Source: Chromera velia (taxonomy: Eukaryota; Sar; Chromeraceae). Taken from it: DNA of 35,336 nt. The stretch's first letter is position 1; the number at the start of each line of letters is the position of its first letter. The stretch lies in the NCBI GenBank assembly GCA_018398765.1, contig JAHBMJ010001527.1:15001-50336 (forward strand), in the 5' to 3' direction. Below are positions 1 through 11,400 of this stretch, in pieces. Below the pieces are notes generated by a model. The model ran no database searches and was not told the origin of the DNA. It was given only the letters and a program-made list of their open reading frames with translations. Made by a program: the position numbers and the translations under genes.

Positions 1-126
1 TCAGTTATTATACGTGCGCGCCCGCGAGCTATGCCGTTCTCATGCATGCAGGCCCGGCCCGAGCTAAGCGATGCTAATTCTAATTAAGTGCTCCACAAGC
101 CCACACTTCCTGGCAATCACCTCATA
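1..126. repeat. 126-bp dispersed direct repeat, copy 1
   Basis: This stretch is repeated at 2464-2589 in the same orientation with two visible mismatches (near bases 15 and 56). It contains a GC-rich alternating purine/pyrimidine tract and one TGCATGCA palindrome. The similarity stops sharply after base 126. The window starts at the first matching base, so the true left edge is unknown. It has no TG...CA ends and no coding sequence between the copies, so I do not call it an LTR. Confidence 0.85.
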
Positions 127-2463
127 CATGCCCGCCCACCAGACCAACGTCCACGCTTGGTTCAAATTCAAGCATGCACCTCACACATGCTTGCTCATAG
201 GGCGGGTGGGTAGGAAAATCCACACAACAAGTAATTTCAAACACTCTGACTAATGACTCTTGCCTGAGACTCTCCTTGTGCTAGTCTCCTCTCGCTTCGA
301 CATCGATCCGCACTTCTGCGATCTCATCTGAGGGCATCCCTAAGATGGCACACAAAAGGCGTCCAAAGCTTCCCAAGCATGCACAAGCGAGATCAAAGAT
401 TCATTCATGTAGTTTTCGCATCCAATGCATTGCAAACGCAAGGCATTCATGCGTGCGACTGTCTCAGGAGACTCCAGTGATTTCTGACTGGATGCACTCA
501 CTCTCTCTGTCCAGAATCTTCTCATTCAGGGTCACTGGAAGGACTCACTTAATCACTGATATTCACTCTGAGACTTCACGACAGCACGTGCAGTACCCAG
601 CCCACAATGCACGCGCAGACATGGGATAGACTCGAGTCACTGGACGTCATTTTTCCTTCCTTTGTCTTCTTTTGACCGAGTAGGTATCGTGCAATGCAGC
701 CAGCTATAAATATAGGTGGCAAACAAAACACGGCCACTCTTGTATGCGCTTCGGGCACTCCCCAAGCAACGCACACACACTCGGTTTCTCTCATATGAAG
801 CGATCGCAGACAGAGCATAAGGAGCTCAACTGCACGCACTCAGGAGACTCGAGGCTTTGAAAGTTCTGTGAAAGACTGTATGCTAACTGAGCATGACAGT
901 CGTCTCAGAGGTTACTAATAAAACACCATCCAGTCAGACAGAAAGCAGAAAGCAGCACAAAGCACACACTCCTAAAAATCACTCGAAGTGTGCCCTTTGA
1001 CTGTAAAAATCTCAGTGAAGCTCTCTTCTTTCTTTTCAAATAAACCAACACAGATCGACACAATCCTTCATTCCCGGCAATCGACCGAGCTCTCATGTTC
1101 GATGTGAATGGTAGTCGACTGAAGGGGACCCACCATTCAATGAAGTAATACAGTCCGCTGCGGCGGCCCAGCCGCAGGGGCCCCAAACTGCATGACTCCG
1201 TATTCAAATACTGGGTTCGTCCCAACACAGATCGCACCACTCTTGAAATCAACTGAACATTGGAAATCCATATGTGTCGACCTCTTACCCTCGCTCGCCC
1301 TTCTCTCCTGTCTTTCTTTTTCTTCTTTGCTTTGCAGAGTGTCTGATTTTTCTCTTTATTTCATTTCTCAATCTCTCTTTCAATTCTTTTCCCTCTTTCT
1401 TTTCTGTACAATGTTCTCCTATGCCCAGACGAATAGAGGGAAAGATTAGAGAACAGATAAAAAGAACACACTTACTCTCACCCCATTGCCTTGGTTAAGG
1501 CTCCCATCTCTCTCTTTCATCATTCTTTCTTTCCTTTCTCCCCAACTATCTCTACCACCCATTCATATTTCATAAACGGAGAAAGAAGACAATCAGAGAG
1601 ATTCAGAGAGACAGAAGGATCAACCCATAAAGTAACAATACAACACCAACCTCCACCCTTACTCCAGCCTTCCTTCCCTTCAAATCACACACACCCAAAC
1701 CCAGACACAAACAGCAAAAACAAAAGCAGAAGCGGTTTCTCCCGGTTTCCAGGAATCTACTAGAGGAATCCATTGGTGATTCCGATGAATACAAGCGCAG
1801 CCGCCGTATCGGGGCACTCTCTCAGTAGGCAACAGCATCCAGTGCTCCATGACGTCATCAGGGTTGGAAGTCAGACTGAGTCTCATCGATCTTCCCCCTC
1901 ACTTCTGAGACTCCCTATTTCTCCCTGCTTTCGGTTCCAAGTTCTCCTCCATTTTTCCAGCAATGTTCCGTTCATACTGCTCTCTCACCACAAGTGGTAG
2001 AAAGCAAAAACACCTCTCAGACCTCTTCAGCTCCTCATCTTCCCTCAAGGACACCACAAAATTCAAGACAGAATGAAACAACACAACAGAGCTGAAAAGA
2101 GTTTAATCTGTTTTAGGCTTTCAATCATCTGGCTGCCACAACACTCTACACAACCTGGTGATTCATGTGGGTAGCCCACCTGTCTTCATCAATCTATTTC
2201 CTTTCATTTCATGTCATACTGTCTGCCCCTGTGTAACCAAAAGCTCTGCTAAACCAACTGTAAGGGGCGTACGGGGCTCTTAAGTAACAGTAGCTTCTAG
2301 AAGAGAGTACTCTAGCGCTACTGTAAGCCTTGTCAAAGTCTACAAAGTTCCGAGGGAGAAGTCGGTAAGTCTGGCAGTCAAACTTCATGCGATGACTCTT
2401 GGAATCAGACCCACTCTTATGCTTGATCTACTGATTGCATCACTGTGCATGCTCATATATCGA
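127..2463. other. Intergenic, no gene recognised
   Basis: No supported gene. All open frames are short (under about 115 codons) with no recognisable motif. A pyrimidine-rich stretch of CTTT/TCTC runs occupies about 1290-1560 and is followed by purine-rich sequence. Bases 2287-2294 and 2317-2324 form an 8-bp inverted repeat (ACAGTAGC/GCTACTGT) around a 22-base loop. It could be intergenic spacer or old transposon remains. Confidence 0.5.
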
Positions 2464-2589
2464 TCAGTTATTATACGCGCGCGCCCGCGAGCTATGCCGT
2501 TCTCATGCATGCAGGCCCAGCCCGAGCTAAGCGATGCTAATTCTAATTAAGTGCTCCACAAGCCCACACTTCCTGGCAATCACCTCATA
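2464..2589. repeat. 126-bp dispersed direct repeat, copy 2
   Basis: Second copy of the repeat at 1-126. It starts at the same base (tcagttatta) and loses similarity after 2589. The near identity over the whole length implies a recent duplication or a shared mobile family. Confidence 0.85.
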
Positions 2590-3266
2590 TTGACCCTAGA
2601 CAACCGCGTTTTCTTTCTGCATTCGTTTTGCCTAGGCATGAACATTTGTATGCCTGACCCGTTGGCAGTCAGTAGCTGCCAGTCAACAGGAAGACTGGCA
2701 GTCTAACAAGTTGGGTGCCTGCAGACAGAGAGGCGCATGCATAAGTGAGGAAGAAATAAGAGCACAGAAAGGCGCATGAAGACGCAAGTCATATTTTTAT
2801 CTAAGCTTCTCACCAAGCACGGAAAGATGGAAATGGTTGCAAAAAGACCCAGAAAGCAGCACAAGCCAGATAAAACCTGCTGCAAGGACCTGGATTGAAG
2901 ACACAAATCGAAAAAAGTCATTCTCCTTTACTCCTCAGCCCACACATCTGACTCATACTACATTTTCTACATCATTTTTTGGCTCAAAAAGTCAAACCAA
3001 GGCGCGGTCTCACCCGGAATAATATTTAAGGTGATGTTTCTGGTCTTCTTTTTCAATCTTCGAACCAGAAACATACTCAAATTTGGCAACAGGAGGCCAC
3101 AGAAAGATGAAACGAAAAGGGGACGTATGCATAGGTATGAATTGGCATAGACGGTCAAACAGCTCAGTGCGCGTCAGCACATGGAGTGCGCGCAAGCACC
3201 CAGTCGGGCAATTTTGTCACACCCATACAGAAAGATTCTATTTATTATTGAGAATTCCCATATATG
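2590..3266. other. Intergenic, no gene recognised
   Basis: No supported gene. Frames on both strands are short and lack motifs. Bases 2660-2710 contain several overlapping GGCAGTC/GACTGCC words that could fold locally. Confidence 0.4.
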
Positions 3267-3362
3267 GATGATTAAGGGTTTTTTCATGTATGCCGCGTCC
3301 CCATATATGAGAGGCGGATCTAACCTAGTTTGTTGATTTGTTTCGTCCTACGACTACCAGTG
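3267..3362 (+). repeat. 96-bp repeat, inverted copy of 30489-30584
   Basis: The reverse complement of 30489-30584 matches this segment over its whole 96 bases with about six mismatches and no gaps. It contains no ORF. The second copy lies inside the hAT-like transposon at 30238-33690, so the sequence is a separate dispersed repeat or a transposon fragment. The copies lie about 27 kb apart in opposite orientation. Confidence 0.85.
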
Positions 3363-3751
3363 ACGAAAATAGGTGTAACTTCGATCACCCTGATACAGCT
3401 GATCAATCGCGGCCTCACAACAGGTTGGACAATCAAAAGAGAGAAAAAAGAGACAGAGGGGATGCAGGGCAAAAACCTTCAAAACACTTCAGTTCTTTCA
3501 TTGAAAAAAGGCTACCCTTTTAATTAGAAAGACTTTAATTGTGGAGAAGTGCATCCCATACGTTTTCCATCCCTTCAAAGAACTCCTGCTTTAAACACCC
3601 TATCAAAACTCTTTCTTTAAATTCAGTTCCCGAAACTTTTTTGATTCATTTGCTTACACTTTTACCGATCTCCCTTCTGTTTTCTCGCATTGCCAAAGAA
3701 ATTCCTTCAGTTTGCGCCCTCCCGTATATCTACTATACCTAATACGGCGAG
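3363..3751. other. Intergenic, no gene recognised
   Basis: No supported gene. The sequence is moderately AT-rich with short frames only. It ends where the T-tract that opens the interrupted repeat copy begins. Confidence 0.4.
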
Positions 3752-4600
3752 CTTTTTTTTTTTTAGCCACACGCACCTGCATACGTTTTTTTAGACACAT
3801 GCGCGGGGGGGGGCGCGAGGGCCCCGGAAAGCCACTGCCAACAGGGTTACCGTTTTTTTGGCGGTAGACAAGCTTCATTACCGGTAACCGGTAATTACTG
3901 GCAGAGTTTGCTGGCAGTTGGCAAAGACTTGGCAAAATTCTAACAGTCACTAACACTTTTCAATAACCTAAGTCCTAGGTTATAGGTCAATCAATCAATC
4001 ACTTAAGGCTGGACTTAAGGTCAATTCAAAAAGTTAATGCGTCTTCTGTAGGGACAGCTATGCGGCCAGTATGCTTGAAGATGATGCAGGTCAAAGCGAT
4101 GGGTCCCATCTTACACTTGGCGCCCAAAGACGGAGAACCGCTGGCCGTAATGACCACAGCTAGCCCAAACAGATGCATTTGTACGATTCCAACAATGGAA
4201 AGAGTCTGTCTCAAAGTTTGGGCGGTCCCCCCAATCCAGTGCTCCAGCCTCCAAAGAAAGACCCGCCTTTTTACCACTTATAGGGGTGAAACAGTTAAAA
4301 ATTTATTTTTTTTCAATATTTTTTTTATTTTTTTTGTGTGTGAATAGGCTTTTCAAATGCCAATAAACACTTAAAAACATGTTTTTGAAGGTTGGCGCCG
4401 CAGACAAAATTTTTTTTTTTTGGACCCTAATTTTTATTATTTTTTTTGTCGGTAAAAGGAAGGCAGACTGAGGCCATTACTGGTTACTGGCAATTGCCGG
4501 TAGACTAGACCTGTTACCGACCAAAAAAGCAACCCTGACCGCCAAAAATAGTCCCACAAGCGAAAAAAACGCGCCGTCTATGCGCATCTCACCTCTCCAC
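3752..4600. repeat. Repeat unit, copy 1 (interrupted by a transposon)
   Basis: The halves 3752-3841 and 4538-4600 together match the uninterrupted downstream copy at about 4627-4760. They share the T-tract, the AGACACA(C/T)GCGCGGGG stretch, the CCGGAAAGCCAC word and the GTCCC(A/G)CAAGCGAAAAAA tail. The match stops at 3841 and resumes at 4538, which bounds the inserted element precisely. Confidence 0.75.
3842..4537. mobile_element. hAT-like non-autonomous DNA transposon (696 bp)
   Basis: The left end reads CAGGGTTACC and the right end, reverse complemented, reads CAGGGTTGCT. Both continue into a T6-7 run, GG and CGGTA-containing sequence, forming imperfect terminal inverted repeats. The flanks are actgccaa (3834-3841) and accgccaa (4538-4545), an 8-bp target duplication with one mismatch. 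CAGGG termini and 8-bp duplications are typical of the hAT superfamily. The ends are rich in GGTAA/TTACC and CTGGCAG words like subterminal transposase sites. No transposase is encoded. An 83-codon frame on the minus strand (4026-4277) has no recognised match. The occupied site can be compared with the uninterrupted repeat copy, where the target occurs once (4703-4710). Confidence 0.75.
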
Positions 4601-4626
4601 CGTCTCCATCCTCCGTCTGCGCCGTC

Positions 4627-4830
4627 TTTTTTTTTTAGCCATACACGCCTGCATGCGTTTTTTTAGACACACGCGCGGGGGGCGCGGGGGCCCTGGAAAG
4701 CCACCGCCAAAAATGGTCCCGCAAGCGAAAAAAGCGCTCCGTCTACGCGCATCGCGCCCCAACCACGCGCGACCGGCCCCAGAAAGACTACCGTCAAAAA
4801 TGGTCCCGCAAGCGAAAAATTAACCAAACA
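4627..4830. repeat. Repeat unit, copy 2 (uninterrupted) plus partial subrepeat
   Basis: This is the uninterrupted counterpart of the repeat at 3752-3841/4538-4600. The target word accgccaa occurs once at 4703-4710. A partial third repeat of the AAAAATGGTCCCGCAAGCGA segment follows around 4796-4820. The long minus-strand frame over this area (4663-5202) is repeat-derived low complexity and not a gene. Confidence 0.7.
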
Positions 4831-4950
4831 CTCCCCCGGGGTGAGTGCCTTGCGCGCGCCGCGCCATATGACTCGCGCCCGTGAAAAAGGTGAGTGCCTT
4901 GGAATTGAAATTATCCGGCTGGGGACATTTGACGGGCTATAAATGTTTGA

Positions 4951-7047
4951 CAGGCCAGGGATTTTTGGCAAGCCTGTACAAGCCTGCCAGCCGAGCTCAC
5001 TAACCAGCCTACGCCAGGCTATTTTAACAGGCCATGTACACGTTATTTTGACAATTCTTACTCTGTTTGTGGGGGGGAGGGTGACGACGTAAATGGGGGG
5101 GGAGTGACTGAGGAATCTATAGATGCGACGTGCACCGATGGTTCTGCGTGTCCATGTCAATCCCTCGGGATCATGTATAGTTTGGACTGCCTTGATGGAC
5201 ATGTCTGCTCTCTGCTCTCTCTTTCTCCTCGTCTCCGGTCTGCTCTCTCTCTTCCCTCGAATTTTTCTGCTACTTCTAAGCTGTGGCCCAGGTCTGGGGG
5301 ATGGAAAGGGGTGAGGAAGGGTTTGTTATCTTTTTTATCGTACGTGAATGCACTCAGGGGAGGTCTTGTGGGTCAAAGATGTAGGGGGCGTATGTCCGTA
5401 TCTGCTGCTGCATGGGCAGATCTACAATGTCGTTGGTTCTCCATATTAGAGGTGTATCGTTTAGGCCCCAAGTTGCCTGAGAAGGGGTCTGCGGTTGTGA
5501 AGGCGATGAAGGCTGTGCTTGTCATTACACCCGTAGATAGAGCTAAGGGCGACTTAGCCTTCCTCTGCCATCGGATGTATATTGCGTGTATACATAGGGC
5601 CTTCCTTGCGGATGCCGCATATGTTCGACTTACTCTAACACAAATCGCTGATCGTGAGTCTCTGTTGTTTGATCCATCTTTGTGGTCTGTCCCAATAAAG
5701 ATATTCATGGCTCAGTTTGCGATTCCTAGCAGAACACGACACGAGTTTGGGACGGGGATTTTATGGCCACAGAGGAAGTCTTAGGGGTCCGATGGTTTGG
5801 TTGTGGGCGGGTGGGATGCATTGAAATTCAGGCAGTTGGTTTCATATGCAAAGCACTGTTGGAAGGGGGTCTTTTCTTTTTTCTGCAAGGTTCTTAACGG
5901 ACTCTTGAAATTTTTTGCACCACATTGTGATTTGAATTCTGTTTTCCAGTTTTAAGAAATGTTGGGTGACTTCAACGTTGGGTTCGGACGGGTTGCAGAC
6001 AGGGCGTCGTCTATGCGTGCCTTACCGAGCTGGCCGATAGGTTCGGTTGCAATTGCGGTGGATAACATTAAGGCGTACTTTCCATCTTTACCCCGAGCTG
6101 ACTTTTTGTCTTCCCTCGATGCTTTGGTGTGTTTTCTTTCTTCTTCTTCCAGGCATCGTTTTGCTGTGCTGAGAAAGGGGGGGTCTGTTTTCATGAAGAG
6201 TACGGGCCCTGCTGTCGGGGAAGCGTGGCTCACAAGGTGTGTGAAGAAGAAACAAGAGGTTTTCCTCTCCACACACGCAAACCATGCACATGCTACCTGT
6301 GTTTCGTTGAGTTTGTTGTGTGATTTAATTAGAGTTGACTTTAATTCAAATACTATCCGGGTGTTGGGGGAGAGGGTTGCTCAGGTGGAGGGATTCCCGC
6401 AAGGGAGCCCGTGTTCACCTGGGGGCACACATTTTTATGCTGCATGGAAGGAATATCAGAAAGCACTTCTCCTGAATGTCACTTCATGGCAGTCCTCTAA
6501 GTGGTTCATGAGGCGATACATGGACGATCGGACGTTGATGGCTCGTTCTGTCGCTCCCAATTTTCTTGGAAACGATCCTTTTATGCTTTCGCTACAGCGC
6601 TATGATTTCTACCATGGTACATGTATTTTGGAGAGACAGTATGGAAAGGAGGTTTTGGGTCTCTCTCTCTTCACTCTCGAGAGTGCCCCAAAAGTTGTTC
6701 TGTTCTCTCCAAAGAATCCGAACAGAGCTGTTTTTTCCCCTTTCATTGATGGGTCTTTAGAAACTCCACATGGAAGTGAATTGTCGTTACATTCTTCCGT
6801 TCATTTGCGTCCCCGGTTCGTTCATGGGAATGCATGTGTGGTCAGCCGCTCTGCGCGTTCAGGTCTGATATGTGGTCACGTTACAAGAATGCTTTTATCC
6901 GCAAATCTACCCACCTGTTTGATGGTAAAGGAGTTGTCATTAATGTTCGTTGAATTGTTGTCCTTGCGATGGCCTTTTAATTTTCTCAAGAAACAATATT
7001 TGCGTGTTTTAGTCCGTACGGCCAGCACGGATCTGATTGAAGGATGA
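4951..7047 (+). pseudogene. Decayed reverse transcriptase (YMDD type)
   Basis: A single frame stays open from 4951 to TGA at 7045-7047 except for TAG at 5782-5784 and TAA at 5953-5955. Ordered reverse-transcriptase motifs are visible. An N-terminal block LVITPVDRAKGDLAFLCHRM lies at about 5518-5577. Motif A DNIKAYFPSL starts at 6061. Motif B FPQGSPCSP has its QGSP at 6400-6411. The catalytic box YMDD is at 6517-6528. No integrase, RNase H or endonuclease motif is apparent, and no LTRs flank it, so it is a non-LTR or Penelope-like type or a fragment. GACAGGCCA words lie on both sides (about 4949, 7662 and 7716) and may be remnants of element ends. No start codon is assigned. The motifs are intact, so the two stops suggest recent decay or stop suppression. 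Confidence 0.75.
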
Positions 7048-7876
7048 TTGAATGAAATTGCGTTTCTGGAGTGCTTTAGGCCAACGATGTATTGAATATG
7101 TTTACAAGTGTATCTTCCTTATTTCGATTCTTTTTATCCTATTGATCTTCGATCGAACGTCTCTTTTACGTAGCACACAGAGCCAGAAGCAATAGAAAAA
7201 AGACAGTGGCGAGACCGAAGGGGGCGGTCGCGCGTGATGTTGTGTGTTAGAATTGCGGTTGCTCGTCTGGCATGTCAGGATTGAGAGTGTGCGCATTGGT
7301 ACTGCGGCTTGTGCCAGGACGATTTTAAATTGTGCGCGCAACCGATCGTTCACGGGGGTGGTGTTTGAGCCATGCCGAGATTTATTGATTTTTCGCGCTG
7401 TACGTGTATTTGGCATTGAATTGGCATGCATCCGTCTATCTATACATGCGTACTGGGATACAGGCATGTGAGATTTCGAGTAGAAGGATTGCTCTTCCAC
7501 TGAACACAATGCTGCCGCCTACTAGCATAGTGCAGAGACGGTTAGGACATACGTTACAGCTGTCTGAAGTAACGCGATTTCTAAGGTAACACTAATTGAC
7601 AGGACTAATGGCCGGTATGCTGGGATGTGCTATGTATCCACGAACCCTCAAGAAATTTTTTGACAGGCCAAGGATATTTAACGGGCCTGGTGATCTTCAC
7701 CGGCTCACTTTTTTGACAGGCCAGGCTAGTATATTAATAGATCGTTATAGAGTAAGATACATGCATGCATTTGCCATGCATCTGACGCAAGCAAGCTTGC
7801 GAACAGCCCCGGAAAGCAAGAAAAATGATAACTGTACGATTGACGCACGCCAGCCAGTCGACCACCCCCCCCCCCC
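7048..7876. other. Downstream of the RT remnant, no gene recognised
   Basis: No supported gene. Short frames with no motif. GACAGGCCA words near 7662 and 7716 resemble one upstream of the reverse transcriptase at about 4949. One TGCATGCA is at 7762-7769. The segment ends in 12 cytosines abutting the assembly gap. Confidence 0.4.
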
Positions 7877-7940
7877 NNNNNNNNNNNNNNNNNNNNNNNN
7901 NNNNNNNNNNNNNNNNNNNNNNNNNNNNNNNNNNNNNNNN
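7877..7940. other. Assembly gap (64 N)
   Basis: Sixty-four N characters flanked by 12 C on the left and 9 C on the right. Homopolymer flanks suggest the break was caused by a poly-C/poly-G tract, so the true length is unknown. Confidence 0.98.
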
Positions 7941-8447
7941 CCCCCCCCCGGGAAAAAAGCCCGGGGGTAAGCGCCGCATCTGACGCACGCATGGTGCAAA
8001 TTCAGCCTTTCGGGGCCGGGTTTTTGCCGAAAGACAGCGTGCGTGCACGCACGTGGGCTGGGGTATTTCTGTTTTCTAAGTGCCCCCCGCTTCGCTTTCC
8101 GGGGCCATATACGCGTACTTTTTCATTGGCCCCATATTGGCCCCTTTGTGTAGAGCCGCTCGCTTCGCTCGCTGCTCCTCCGTCTCGTCAGAGAATTTTC
8201 TCGCGTCGGCATTCCGGCCTCGGTCTTCTTTCTCCAGGAAATTCTCCTGCTCGGATTTTGATGTGCCCGGCCTATGCCCGGCCTACAATAGACGGACGGG
8301 ACTTTGCTCGAGAGCCTGCCCTGACTGGAGGATGGATGTATTCAACTTGACAGATTTCGCTGGGCTGTAAGCATTCATTATATGGAAGTCTGAAGAGTCG
8401 ACTTCCAGCCTTCCTTAAGGTTCAGTTGAATTCCGGTTTCGAAAACC
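7941..8447. other. Upstream region of the first host gene
   Basis: No supported coding sequence. This stretch presumably holds the promoter and 5' untranslated leader of the gene starting at 8448, but I see no clear core-promoter motif. A CCCCGCTTCGCTTTCCGGGG word around 8086-8105 could form a small hairpin. Confidence 0.35.
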
Positions 8448-11400
8448 ATGGCGGCAAACGGGAACAAGGGACGAGACGGCAGTCTCGGATTGGCAGGGAT
8501 GCAGGGAAAGGCCAAGCGTGGGAAGACGGCTCCTTCCAGCAGAAACTTTGAGGAGGAGATGGATGCCATTCAGCACACGCGTATCGAGAGAAAAAACGTG
8601 TTCGATTATTTCTATTCAGAACCTCTCTTTTTGAAGCACCACTTTCTCCCTTTCCTCGGTGCACCTGGAATTTTCCTGCGCTTGATCAACATGCGCATGG
8701 CTGCAGCGTATTCAGAGAAAACCACCAGCCTTTCCTGGGCCCTCCACAATAGGGAGACTTTCCTCTGGGCAAATTTCGACTCCATCCTTGCAAAGGGTAT
8801 ACGAAAGAAAACCCTTGACCTTGCAGCCACACCCCTGACAGTGCTGTACTTCTGCAGCCGTTTCGGCCTCTTGCCGATGATTCAGTTTTTGTTTGAGCAT
8901 TGGGGGGAAAGAAAGGCTCTTGATGTTGACAAGTGGCTGGGGTTGGTCCCTAAGGAGACTGCTGATGCTGCGTGGAGACGGTGGACACATATCGTTCCCG
9001 GCAATAACACAGGTGTCGTTCCGCTCTATCAAGCGTACCCCCTCCCTGACCCGAAACTGCTCCTCGTGTCAGCTGCCCTCGAAGAAGGTCGCGTTGACTT
9101 GCTCAACTGGTTGAGACGGCAGTTTCAAGAAGACCCTGAATATCGCCGAGAGTTCGGAAGGGCCAGCCCTCTCCAGCAGCTGTTCATCCATGCTGCGTTT
9201 GACTCTGCAACAAATGGCTGCCTGAGGGCTGCTTACTTGGGTGACCCCTCAACGTCGCTGAGGAGCCTCCGGTGGCTCCACTCAGGCCTCGGAGTTCCTC
9301 TCCCTGATGCCGTTCCCTCCGATATTGTGGGATTCTGGGAATGCACTTCGTTGTGTCTGCACTCCCCCTACGTGTCTGTTTTCACAGGCAAGACATACAC
9401 AGAGGTACGTCAGTGAATTGAAGTAGAGTCTGTCGTGTACTTGGATAGATGGATTTCGGCGGGAAGCAAACTTTTTGTACGTCAGAGGTAACTCAGGGAG
9501 TGGGAGGGAGCTTTCAGCTAGAAAGACAGAGACGGATCATGCAGAGAGCACAAGCTGTGTTGGACAGAATCAAGCAGAGACAAAGTTGGCACGCATTCTG
9601 GAGAGATGATGAGTAGTTTACAATTTCTGTCGATGAAAAGTCTCGGAGGGAGAAAAACAGGGGGGCGGGGGATGGCAACTTGAAGGAGCGGGCACTGATT
9701 CACTCGAATGCATCGGGCCGTCATGCCCCGGCCTCTGCCTGCATGTGTGTGTGTGTGTGTACTTGCAGGAGGGGGTGGATTTGCTCCTCCGCTACCTCGT
9801 CAAGGTCGGAGCTCTGAGTAGAGAGGAGGCCCTTGAGGTCTTTGCAAGGACTGGTTGCCTGTCGGGGCTCAAACGGGAACTCACATTCCTTCGCAGAAAC
9901 AGGTCGGACCGAGAGAGAGAGCGCAAACGTTTTTTGTCTACAGCAGCTGACCACCCCGTCTCTGGCACGTTATACAGCTTGCTTTCATTTGAGGCTCTGG
10001 GGAAGGACATACAAACATTAATTTGGTCAGAGACAGGCGGGCAGACAAAACAGACAGCCAGAGAAGCATGAAAACAAATGGACAGGCATGCCGACAGACA
10101 AATAGACAGATAACCAGGCCGCCAAATAGATAGACAGGCCGCCACTCGAATAGATAAACAGCCAGAAAGAGAGACAGGCAGACCGACATGTGCGGTGTGT
10201 GTATCTGTGTGTGCTGCAGAAGCCGAGACTTGGAGAGAATGTGGAGGCGCGCTACTGAGACTGCCGTGCTTCACCGCCAGCTGCCACTGCTGGAGTGGAT
10301 GTGGGAGGAGCCAGATCTGCCGTGCATCGGTGAGAATGCTGTATTGCCCCTGGTCCCAGAGGGGGGCGGAGAGGATGAGGACGAAGACATTGACGGGCCT
10401 GATGCTGAGGATGACAGCGTCGAGGCACAGGCAGAAAGGAACGGGACGGGGATGCTCAAGTCCGCCCTGGATTGCATCGACGGGGAGGGCGTCAAAATGG
10501 CCTCATGGGTTCTTCGGCAGCAGAACCCGAGCCTCAGGGTGTCTCCTCAGCTGTACTCGCATGCAGCCATTTTGGGGGCAGAGGAGCTAGAGGTTGTGCG
10601 GAAGGCGGTGGGCACTGGTGATTCTGTTGCGGGTGGCGCAAGTGAGGGGGGGAGTGCATATAAGCCGCCACGGGAAGCGCTACTCGTGAGTACGTCAGTC
10701 AGTCAGTCAGTCAGTCAGTCAGTCAGAGGAGCAAGAAAGCGGAAAGGAAAGGAAGGAAGGAAAGAGAGAGGGATCCAGGATAAAAGTGAAACTGCGCCGA
10801 CGCCTGCGGGGCCTCCCTTTCTTTCTCTTTCCGCCCACCCTTGTGATATGCCCGGGCTTCTGTGCCTCACGCTGAGGCTAGCTGTTTTCTCTCTCTGCCG
10901 ATGACTTGCTCTTCTACTGATTTTTTTTCTGACTTGATGCCCCCGCCTTCTCCACGATCATTCTGCAGTTGCCCTGACATGCTCTTCTCAGAAAGTTTTG
11001 GCAGAGAGACAGTCATGTGAAGTGCAACACAGACATGAAATCATCCGTCTCCCTCCGTGCTTTGTTCCTCTCCTCTGTCTGCGTGTGTGGGCAGGAGAGC
11101 ATCGAGTGACGTGCAGTTTCAGTGTGTCGGTCGTGTGCAAGGAAAGGGAGCATTTTGTCTTCGCTCCTCCCTCTCTCTCTCTCTTCCAATTCTCCCTCCG
11201 TGCAGGAGTCGATTCGCTCCTCTAACCTTTCCTCCTTCCGATGGCTTTGCACTGCCCACCCCGCCCGCCCGGATGTCACACCGCTCAACGGCGGGGCGGA
11301 GAGAAGGGTAATTCTCCCAGCCCTCCCACCGCTGCGTGTCACAGAAAACATCCGGAAGCTCAGCGCACGCTCTCTGTGGGTACAGCCTGCCTTGAGGGTG

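Noticed and set aside
1-2589. LTR retrotransposon bounded by the 126-bp repeats
   Set aside because: No TG...CA ends, no primer-binding or polypurine site seen and no gag-pol coding between the copies.
4663-5202. 179-codon minus-strand frame
   Set aside because: Lies over repeat copies and encodes duplicated repeat-derived blocks with no domain.
8155-8180. TTC-loop hairpin like those in the hAT-like element
   Set aside because: The GCTCGCTTCGCTCGC word is a direct repeat and not self-complementary.
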